64,000 nucleotides of DNA, taken from Urechis unicinctus (lineage: Eukaryota > Annelida > Polychaeta > Xenopneusta > Urechidae). Shown here one piece after another: positions 58,301-64,000 of the stretch (its first letter is position 1; every line of letters starts with the position of its first letter). The notes below the pieces were generated by a model. It ran no database searches. It had not been told where the DNA came from and was given only the letters and a program-made list of their open reading frames with translations. Position numbers and translations under genes: made by a program. The DNA is taken from the NCBI GenBank assembly GCA_034190875.2, contig CM067356.1, positions 59,196,325 through 59,260,324 of the forward strand, written 5' to 3'.

Positions 58301-61300
58301 CACACTAACACCTGTCTTCTACAGCTCATTAATACTGGGCCATCACACACACCTGTCTTCTACAGCTCATCAATACTGGGCCATCACACACACCTGTCTT
58401 CTACAGCTCATTAATACTGGGCCATCACACACACCTGTCTTCTACAGCTCATCAATACTGGGCCATCACACACACCTGTCTTCTACAGCTCATCAATACT
58501 GGGCCATCACACACACCTGACCTCTACAGCTCATCAATACTGGGCCATCACACACACCTGTTTTCTACAGCTCATCAATACTGGGCTATCACACACACCT
58601 GTCTTCTAAGGCCCATCAATACTGGGCCACCACACACACACTTCTACAGCTGTTTACTGGGCTACAGCTCATCAATACTCATCAATACTGGGCCATCACA
58701 CACACCTGTCTTCTACGGCCCATCAATTCTGGGCTATCACACACACCTGAACTTCTAAGCTCATCAATACTGGGCCATCACACACACCTGTTTTCTACAG
58801 CTCATCAATACTGGGCTATCACACACACCTGTCTTCTACGGCTCATCAATACTGGGCCATCACACACACCTGTCTTCTACAGCTCATTAAAACTGGGCTA
58901 TCACACACACCTGTTTTCTACAGCTCATCAATACTGGGCCATCACACACACCTGTCTTCTACGGCTCATTTAAAATGATTACATTGTTTGACCATAATAA
59001 ATTTTTGTATCATTAGTTCTGTGAATATATAAATAGTTGTATGGTTGATAAGCCCTGATGTCTCTCACTCACTTTTCCACAATCACCCCCAGCTCCCCTC
59101 ACCCCCCACCCCATCCCACCTGAACACCCAAGCTCCACCTAACCCCCCGTGCCACCTGAACACCCCCAGCTCCCCTCACCCCCCGTGCCACCTGAACACC
59201 CCCAGCTCCCCTCACCCCCCCGTGCCACCTGAACACCCCCAGCTCCCCCACCCCCCCGTGCCACCTGAACACCCCCCAGCTCCCCACCCCCTGTGCCACC
59301 TGAACACCCCCAGCTCCCATCACCCCCCGTGCCACCTGAACACCCCCAGCTCCCATCACACCCCTGTGCCACATGAACACCCCCAGCTCTTCCCTCGCCC
59401 CATCCTACCTGTGCCTCAGCGGACTGCCGTGCCTTTTTGTTCTCCTCATGTAGATCGCCTTGGAGCTGTGAGACCTTCTGCCGCAGATTCTCCATACCCT
59501 CGCTGTGACTCTCAGCCATACTGTCCTCTGTCAACACACAAGGTTAGGTCATTTAAGAAAACCAGGTCATGTATCACTCACACGACCAGGTCAGTTAAGA
59601 AAACCAGGGCAGGTCATGTATCACTCACACGACCAGGTCATTTAAGAAAACCAGGACAGGTCATGCATCACTCATACGACCAGGTCAGATAAGAAAACCA
59701 GGGCAGGTCATGTATCACACATACAACCAGGTCAGTTAAGAAAACCAGGGCAGGTCATGAATCACTCACACGACCAGGTCATTTAAGAAAACCAGGGCAG
59801 GTCATGAATCACTCACACGACCAGGTCAGATAAGAAAACCAGGGCAGGTCATGCATCATATGACCTTTGCAGTTGAATGGGTCAATCAGAGAAGAGGCAA
59901 CATGGTTGAGGCCGAATCAACTGCTGAGTCGTCTTTTTTTAAAATAAGAAGAGGTGTGTTAAGAGAAGTGGACCCAGCAGTAGGTCTGTTGTAAGTGGAT
60001 AGGTGACGAGATGACCGTTTGACTGACCACTTCCCAGGGATCATCATCTCAGCAGGTAGACATAACAAACACATCATCTACAGCTCATCCTAGTTAACAG
60101 TGATCATCCTCGTTAACAGTGATCATCTCAGCAGGTAGACATAACAAACACATCATCTACAGCTCATCCTCGTTAACAGTGATCATCTCAGCAGGTAGAC
60201 ATAACAAACACATCATCTACAGCTCATCCTCGTTAACACTATCTATTAGCTGCATTTCATGAAGCAGACACGCTGTCCTCCACCACACATGCTCAAACCC
60301 GAATCAGAGCTCATTGGAAATCCATACACTTCACATTGATCAGACACTGTTCCACCTGCTGCTGCTGCTGATGATGACATGCTATTGCAACCACTCACGC
60401 AAGGAGCATCACAAAATTGATCACATCCACCCCACGCTCACCTGCCCATCACATTTCCGTCTTACCCACGCTTACCTGCTTACTCCATCTCCGTCTTACC
60501 CACGCTCACCTGCCCATCACATCTCGGTCTTACCCACGCTCACCTGCCCATCACATCTCGGTCTTACCCACGCTCACCTGCCCATCACATCTCGGTCTTA
60601 CCCACGCTCACCTGACCACTCCATGTACGTCTTACCCACGCTCACCAGCCCACTGCATCTGCCGTCTTATTGTCATCAACATCAGGACATATGACAGAAG
60701 ATTAGAGCTACAGATAGTGGACTGAGTCAAGGGACAAACCCTAACTCAGGTCACCCTAAGCAAACAGCACTTTCAGTAATTAGCGCTTAGGTGTCATATG
60801 CAAGTCAAGGAATGCAAAGGATTCTCCACATTCATCTAGCAAGCCACAAATAACATCACAAGCATGCAAAATCTAGAATCATCCTTGAGATGATGGGTAG
60901 TCATCTCAAAACAAAGACTAGGGTTAGAAAACAAAAGGGTGGGACTTGGAGGTACCACACAGTGACTCAGAGGTACCACACAGTGACTCAGAGGTACCCC
61001 AAAGTGACTTGAATGTACCACACAGTGACTTGGAGGTGCCACACAGTGACTCGGAGGTACCACAAAGTGACTTGGAGGTACCACATAGTGACTTGGAAGT
61101 ACAACACAGTGACTCAGAGGTACCACACCATGACTTGGAGGTACTACACAGTGACTTGGAGGTACTACACAGCGTACCTAGATTAGATGTGTTTCCATCG
61201 ATGGCCAGATCAGCGAGGGGGATGTACCACTTGATCTCATAATGGATCTTCTGTCTGCAGCAACAAGCAACACACGATCAATGATCAAACGACAACCATC

Positions 61301-63766
61301 AGTGAACAAACAATCAACAATGATCAAAACATTCCACGATGATCAAACAATGATCAAACAACTATCAGTGATGATCAAACAAGGATCAGTGATGATCAGA
61401 CAAGGATCAACAATGATCTAATAACAATCAGCTAGTCACATACTTGCTGAGTTTCTGCTTGGAGCAGACGATGATGTCGTTGAAGAGGAAGACGTGGCGC
61501 AGCTTTCTGCTGGTCCCCGCTCGCTCTACGATCAGACCCTGCTTGGCCAGGTAGCGCTGGATGTCAGCCTGCAACAAACCAACAAGAGGCCAATGGTACA
61601 TGGGGGAACTGGGCGAACCCCCACCCCCCCCCCTCAAAAAAAAAATACACATTACATGATAAGTGACCACATCATTGCAAAGACACCCTTATGCTTTTCA
61701 AAGATTCTTCAAATTTGTTCAATAAGACGATGCATTAACATTACCTGAAGGCAACACACATCCCTGGTGTCTATATAGACCAGGCCACAATAACACATCC
61801 CCGGGGTGACCTATAATGACAAAGACCACAGGCCACACAATCCCCAAAAAGACATCCACTGGGGTCTATAAAGACCAGGCCACAATAACACATCCCCTGT
61901 GACTATAACTAACTCATCCCCTGTTTCTATATAGACCAGGACCAGGCACAATAACACATCCCCGGTGTCTATAAAATAAAACATCCCCTGACTATATAGA
62001 CAGGACCAGGCCAATCCCCGGTGTCTATAAAGACACCACAATCCCCTGGTGTCCAGGCCATAAAAACATGACCAGGCCACAATAAAACATCCCCTGTGAC
62101 TATATAGACCAGACCACAATAACTCATCCCCGGTTTCTATAAAGACCAGGCCACAATAACACATCCCCGGTGTCTATAAAGACCAGGCCACAATAACACA
62201 TCCCTGGTGTCTATAATGACCAGGCCACAATAACACATCCCCTGTGACTATATAGACCAGACCACAATAACTCATCCCCGGTGACTATAAAGACCAGGCC
62301 ACAATAACACATCCCCGGTGTCTATGGAGACCAGGCCACAATAACACATCCCACTTACTGTACTGCCTTTGGGGTTCTGGAAGTTCTCTAGGAAGTTCTG
62401 TGCGATACGGAGCGTCTTCTGGAGCAGGTCATAATCCTTGTGGCTGGCAGGTGTACAGGCAATCAGGTCCTGACACAGATGATCAGGTGTGATAAAGTAC
62501 AGGTGTGCCAAAAATACAGAGCAGACGATAAAGCAAAAGAGTGACTAAGCACAGTTTTAGAGCAAAGTATGATAAAGCAATCATAAAAAAGTAATGTTGA
62601 TAAAGCAAGGTTACAACTGGGGACAAGTCTCAATGAGAGAGTCAACGGAATAAAGTAAGGTTACAACTGGGGACAAGCCTCAATGAGACAGCCAATGGAG
62701 AAACGGAAACAGCAAAGGTAAATTATGAACAAATTCCACAAAACATTATAGCCACTCTTGGCATGGCAGGATCCAGTAGCCATTCAATGATATAAGGAGA
62801 GGAAATCCCTGGACTTCAGCCACATGGTGTGAAGAAGGGGGAGAGGGGATAACATTGGGTCCATCAGTATTCACACAGAATCATGTCAGCTAACACTGCA
62901 CTCTAATTCCTATATCTTTGCCCAGCAGAGCACTAACACTAAACATACATTAGCCACAATCAATGATTTCATTTGGCTGGAGTCACTGAGTACAGAAGCC
63001 ACAGCTGTTATCTACGTCAGGTTTCCTTGAAGCCAAAGCTCACAGTTCAATATCACTAGAACTGTGTAAAAAGGCTGATGTAGATAGAGAGATAAGGCAC
63101 GGGTGACCAGTAAGCCACAGGACATGAATAGAGCCGGTAATAGAGATACAAGGCACGGGTGACCAGTAAGCCACAGGACATGAATAGAGCCGGTAATAGA
63201 GTTATACAGTAAGCCACCGGACATGAATAGAGCCGGTAATAGAGATACAAGGCACGGGTGACCAGTAAGCCACCGGACATGAATAGAGCCGGTAATAGAG
63301 TTATAAGGCACGGGTGAACAGTAAGCCACCGGACACCGGACATGAATAGAGCCGGTAATAGAGTTATAAGGCACGGGTGACCAGTAAGCCAACGGACATG
63401 AATAGAGCCGGTAATAGAGTTATAAGGCACGGGTGACCAGTAAGCCACCGGACATGAATTGAGCCAGGATTGTTACTGACAATGTTCTTCACTTCCTGGT
63501 TGAGAGAAGAACCCAGGACCGCCGACTGTGTCACCACACCCCACTATAAATACCACTTAACAAAGACTCACAACAGCCACAGGGCTATTTATAGCACTCT
63601 CATATGTAATAATAACTCTAATCCCGTACCACCCACCAATAATCACGCAAAAACGAAGAGTCACATGACAGGAAATGAGTAATAGCAATCACAACAAAGC
63701 AGCCTCCACTTACATGCAACACTAGAGAGTTCCTCTGGAATCTGACGACAGGTTTATGCACGAGTT
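51814..63766 (-). CDS. BCR/ABR: BCR/ABR Rho GEF-GAP gene, 3' part (19 exons)
   Basis: The product both loads (DH-PH) and switches off (RhoGAP) Rho-family GTPases, acting in the cytosol and at membranes and junctions. Exons 1-2 here give the end of the DH domain; 3-7 the PH domain with its charged insert; 8-13 the linker and C2 domain; 14-19 the RhoGAP domain. The RhoGAP arginine finger is present (GIYRISG, exon at 53659-53736), as is the late GAP motif MSLHNLATVFGPTLL. All 19 exons join in frame with GT-AG introns, except one GC-AG intron after 53826. The C-terminus VTTF fits a class I PDZ ligand, as the STEV end of vertebrate BCR does, though the residues differ. The N-terminal oligomerisation region and most of DH lie beyond 64000. 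No breaks were seen, so the gene is probably functional. Confidence 0.93.
52139..52575 (-). repeat. about 25-bp GTTCTGTATTGTAATGCTCT array and GATGAT tract
   Basis: About 11 diverged units of gttctgtattgtaatgctct to 52403, then TGATGA-rich simple sequence to 52575. Confidence 0.9.
52689..52785 (-). CDS. BCR/ABR: BCR/ABR exon r (RhoGAP)
   Basis: Acceptor ctaggtctgacag, donor CTCAA then GTCTGT. Encodes KFMLSLIYQLPEPNKTTVYF and MLDHLL. Confidence 0.95.
52786..53067 (-). repeat. 30-bp minisatellite abutting the exon r acceptor
   Basis: Plus-strand units run cagacctagaatgacacatc then caacgttagt, 9 copies. On the gene strand each contains CTAAC and ends TCTAGGTCTGAC, like the true 3' splice region. 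Confidence 0.96.
53311..53445 (-). CDS. BCR/ABR: BCR/ABR exon q (RhoGAP)
   Basis: Acceptor gaatgtgacag, donor GGCATGA then GTCAGT (a weak donor). Encodes TDVNVLTGLLKLYFRELPEA. Confidence 0.94.
53659..53736 (-). CDS. BCR/ABR: BCR/ABR exon p (RhoGAP, arginine finger)
   Basis: Acceptor gtttttcag, donor GAAAA then GTGAGT. Encodes NDIGIYRISGVSAEIQRLKK. The Arg in YRISG is the catalytic arginine finger. Confidence 0.96.
53826..53887 (-). CDS. BCR/ABR: BCR/ABR exon o (RhoGAP start), GC donor
   Basis: Acceptor gttgttacag. Encodes REGTRVPVVVSTCVKEIEAR. The donor is GC, not GT: CCAGAG then GCAAGT. Frame is kept only with this donor. Confidence 0.9.
53945..54095 (-). repeat. 49-bp tandem repeat, 3 copies
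   Basis: Plus-strand units contain actttaatgtttatagttac, caagccaaggaaatcataat and gtatt. Confidence 0.93.
54213..54322 (-). CDS. BCR/ABR: BCR/ABR exon n (C2-GAP junction)
   Basis: Acceptor ctgtctgcag, donor ACAAA then GTGAGA. Encodes SREITLKRTPSAVKSGLFGV and KIGTVTK, the conserved segment leading into the RhoGAP domain. Confidence 0.95.
54345..54525 (-). repeat. 33-bp minisatellite near the exon n acceptor
   Basis: Plus-strand units contain cagctgctacacctcaccaa and acacccttatcaa, 6 copies, starting about 25 bases upstream of the exon n acceptor. Confidence 0.93.
54705..54866 (+). repeat. about 66-bp tandem repeat, 2.5 copies (family shared with 51.6 kb)
   Basis: Same units as 51567-51708, ending with the same caatgagcagtaacatggct. 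Confidence 0.93.
54950..55349 (-). repeat. 27-bp minisatellite copied from the exon m donor, plus (AC)n
   Basis: Minus-strand unit gtagggagacagactgatgt then aatgtct, about 12 copies at 54950-55275; (AC)n at 55289-55349. The donor (gtaagagaaagactgatgta then atgtgt) matches the unit at most positions. Confidence 0.95.
55371..55430 (-). CDS. BCR/ABR: BCR/ABR exon m (C2 end)
   Basis: Acceptor gtgtgtgtgcag, donor AAAGAG then GTAAGA. Encodes LSKAWLRGDFHEESVLLNKE. Exactly 60 nt, phase 0. Confidence 0.9.
55719..55817 (-). CDS. BCR/ABR: BCR/ABR exon l (C2 domain)
   Basis: Acceptor gtgtgtttag, donor TTGGAG then GTGAGT. Encodes DLEGSQTLRILCYKLVNG. Phase 0 at both ends. Confidence 0.95.
56128..56225 (-). 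CDS. BCR/ABR: BCR/ABR exon k (C2 domain)
   Basis: Acceptor tctgcttccag, donor AATGAG then GTATAC. Encodes DTFSHFFPRAKTNILTNTLE and PIWNE, the central C2 strands. Confidence 0.93.
56290..56805 (-). repeat. about 38-bp minisatellite copied from the exon j donor
   Basis: Minus-strand units run gtgagttccccgccaagtcc then caaatgatgattcatatc, about 11 copies. The exon j donor itself (gtgagtacccccactgagtc, ctaaatgatgattcattta) is the first unit. Confidence 0.96.
56806..56874 (-). CDS. BCR/ABR: BCR/ABR exon j (start of C2)
   Basis: Acceptor gattttggtttag, donor GTCAG then GTGAGT. Encodes EQLYGSLMVSINKLQGL. Confidence 0.92.
56997..57024 (-). CDS. BCR/ABR: BCR/ABR exon i, 28-nt microexon
   Basis: Acceptor tgtgtttcag-like (catttgctttcgtttcag), donor GGATG then GTGAGG. 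Encodes LPRFQAFGD. It is required to keep the frame between exons h and j. Confidence 0.8.
57126..57184 (-). CDS. BCR/ABR: BCR/ABR exon h (PH-C2 linker)
   Basis: Acceptor gtttccacag, donor GAGAAG then GTGAGA. Encodes QLSAAELQNIVNSEK. Confidence 0.9.
57296..57505 (-). repeat. 15-bp TCATCATCAATGTCA repeat
   Basis: Units of caccatcatcaatgtc or variants, about 13 copies, in the intron after exon g. Confidence 0.9.
57557..57698 (-). CDS. BCR/ABR: BCR/ABR exon g (PH C-terminal helix)
   Basis: Acceptor ttgaacccatcccag, donor AAAG then GTAAAT. Encodes RTDKAYTFLMASDYERVNWH, the closing strand and helix of the PH domain. Confidence 0.95.
57830..58065 (-). repeat. about 47-bp tandem repeat, about 5 copies
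   Basis: Plus-strand units contain aagaagtcatactgtatgga, agacaagtgaagcggtatgt and gtgcaaac. Confidence 0.88.
58133..58198 (-). CDS. BCR/ABR: BCR/ABR exon f (PH domain)
   Basis: Acceptor gtcgtgacag, donor GAACAG then GTAAGC. Encodes HNSRVEKIKKKLIEQ. Confidence 0.92.
58300..58970 (-). repeat. about 41-bp minisatellite, about 16 copies
   Basis: Plus-strand units contain cacctgtcttctacagctca and tcaatactgggccatcacac. On the gene strand each carries GACAGGTGTGTG, a weak donor-like word. Confidence 0.95.
59085..59408 (-). repeat. about 36-bp G-rich minisatellite starting at the exon e donor
   Basis: Minus-strand units run gtggcacggggggtgagggg then agctgggggtgttcag, about 9 copies. The donor itself (gtaggatggggcgagggaag, agctgggggtgttcat) is the first unit. 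The proline-rich plus-strand frame across it is an artefact. Confidence 0.95.
59409..59527 (-). CDS. BCR/ABR: BCR/ABR exon e (PH insert, charged helix)
   Basis: Acceptor gtgttgacag, donor GCACAG then GTAGGA. Encodes ENLRQKVSQLQGDLHEENKK, matching the charged helical insert in the PH domain of BCR. Confidence 0.93.
59545..59855 (-). repeat. about 46-bp minisatellite upstream of the exon e acceptor
   Basis: Plus-strand units contain ggtcatttaagaaaaccagg, gcaggtcatgtatcactcac and acgacca, 7 copies. Confidence 0.93.
60034..60240 (-). repeat. about 60-bp tandem repeat, 3 copies
   Basis: Units contain gatcatctcagcaggtagac, ataacaaacacatcatctac and agctcatcctcgttaaca. Confidence 0.92.
60430..60660 (-). 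repeat. 34-bp minisatellite carrying CAG/GTGAGC
   Basis: Plus-strand units contain cttacccacgctcacctgcc and catcacatctcggt, about 7 copies. On the gene strand each reads GGCAGGTGAGCGTGGGTAAG. Confidence 0.9.
60940..61177 (-). repeat. 21-bp minisatellite beginning at the exon d donor
   Basis: Minus-strand unit gtacctccaagtcactgtgt plus g, about 10-11 copies. The first copy begins within 11 bases of the donor (GTACGCTGTGTAGTACC). Confidence 0.93.
61178..61254 (-). CDS. BCR/ABR: BCR/ABR exon d (PH domain)
   Basis: Acceptor gttgctgcag (the alternative gacag four bases later would break the frame), donor CTAG then GTACGC. Encodes KIHYEIKWYIPLADLAIDG. Confidence 0.93.
61258..61425 (-). repeat. 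degenerate CAATGATCAAAC repeat next to the exon d acceptor
   Basis: Words aatgatcaaac, acaaccatcagtga and agtgatgatcaaac recur at 12-24 base spacing. Confidence 0.7.
61444..61568 (-). CDS. BCR/ABR: BCR/ABR exon c (PH domain)
   Basis: Acceptor gtttgttgcag, donor AGCAA then GTATGT. Encodes RKLRHVFLFNDIIVCSKQKL, first strands of the PH domain. Confidence 0.95.
61745..62358 (-). repeat. about 37-bp minisatellite starting at the exon b donor
   Basis: Minus-strand units contain ggggatgtgttattgtggcc and tggtctttatagacacc, about 15 diverged copies. The first unit starts at the donor GTAAGTGGGATGTGTTATTG. Confidence 0.93.
62359..62469 (-). CDS. BCR/ABR: BCR/ABR exon b (end of DH)
   Basis: Acceptor ctgtgtcag, donor ACA then GTAAGT. 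Encodes DLIACTPASHKDYDLLQKTL and RIAQNFLENF. Phase 0 at both ends. Confidence 0.93.
63090..63470 (-). repeat. about 55-bp intronic minisatellite, about 6 copies
   Basis: Units (plus strand) contain ggcacgggtgaccagtaagc, caccggacatgaatagagcc and ggtaatagagttata. Long minus-strand frames across it are artefacts. Confidence 0.93.
63714..63766 (-). CDS. BCR/ABR: BCR/ABR exon a (DH domain)
   Basis: Acceptor cctttgcag, donor CAT then GTAAGT. Encodes LVHKPVVRFQRNSLVLH, late DH helix. Confidence 0.9.
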
Positions 63767-64000
63767 CTGCAAAGGAACAACACTGAACATGCAAAGGGAG
63801 CGTCAACAGACCCACTTCAAACTCCAGTCACTTTCATTTCAATAATGCGTACTTTAGTTAACACATTTTAACATATTTTTTTCTGCACATTTTGCTTAAG
63901 TCTTTTGATGGTAAAAGAAGAACTCAAAATGTGGTCTTTTTTGCCAGTTATCTGTGATATGGAACACCTGCAGTAACTTATGGTTAACATAGAAGCTCCA

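Noticed and set aside
59045-59692. Proline-rich 215-residue ORF on the plus strand
   Set aside because: It is the complement of the exon e intron minisatellite and overlaps the exon itself on the other strand.
61811-63448. Long minus-strand frames such as YCGLVFIETGDE and LTGHPCLVSLLPALF repeats
   Set aside because: Translations of intronic minisatellites; no splice support.

Overview
This is animal nuclear DNA, most likely from a marine lophotrochozoan and probably a mollusc. It has spliced genes with GT-AG introns, many micro- and minisatellites, a degraded non-LTR retrotransposon, several decayed Polinton (Maverick) fragments, and a SWIM/YqaJ-type protein of a kind common in molluscs and cnidarians. 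Nothing indicates a prokaryote: no operons, ribosome binding sites, CRISPR or rRNA. The species is an inference.

Layout. 1-4.2 kb: a short retrotransposon scrap and a minus-strand SWIM zinc-finger/YqaJ-like gene whose last visible exon runs into a (GTAT)n microsatellite. 4.2-8.8 kb: non-coding DNA with simple repeats. 8.8-11.3 kb: a GC-rich island with a broken, unrecognised coding region and a small helix-turn-helix-like ORF. 11.5-22.9 kb: Polinton debris, with a minor capsid gene and a fibre-like ORF (12.4-13.4 kb), then integrase, a zinc-binding protein, protein-primed DNA polymerase B and a coiled-coil ORF (15.7-21.2 kb), bracketed by related terminal-type sequence. 22.9-34 kb: gene-poor, with a capsid-gene scrap that runs into a 52-bp array, mirror-image ACTC/GAGT arrays and a CRE-containing repeat. 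34.7-36.2 kb: an ankyrin-repeat gene with TATA box, short 5' intron and a frameshift near its end. 36.7-39.7 kb: a degraded APE-type non-LTR element (minus). 40.5-45.7 kb: a second Polinton module, mainly minus strand (capsid-associated protein, major capsid C-terminal half, packaging ATPase, small ORFs) plus a plus-strand membrane-type ORF. 46-51.8 kb: minisatellites and non-coding DNA. 51.8-63.8 kb: the 3' part of a minus-strand BCR/ABR gene in 19 exons (end of DH, PH, C2, RhoGAP); the gene continues beyond the window.

How the parts relate. The BCR/ABR exons join in frame throughout and read as an intact regulator of Rho-family GTPases. Every Polinton gene longer than about 110 codons is broken. 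The fragments are out of canonical order and are mixed with shared dispersed repeats, so this looks like old, rearranged insertions and not a live element.

Most unusual signal: in at least five BCR/ABR introns a minisatellite starts exactly at, or within about 10 nt of, the 5' splice site. In three of them the repeat unit is a copy of the donor sequence itself. A sixth array is built on a 3' splice region. The SWIM/YqaJ gene shows the same arrangement with a GTAT microsatellite. This suggests repeated local expansion of splice-site DNA into arrays of decoy splice sites.
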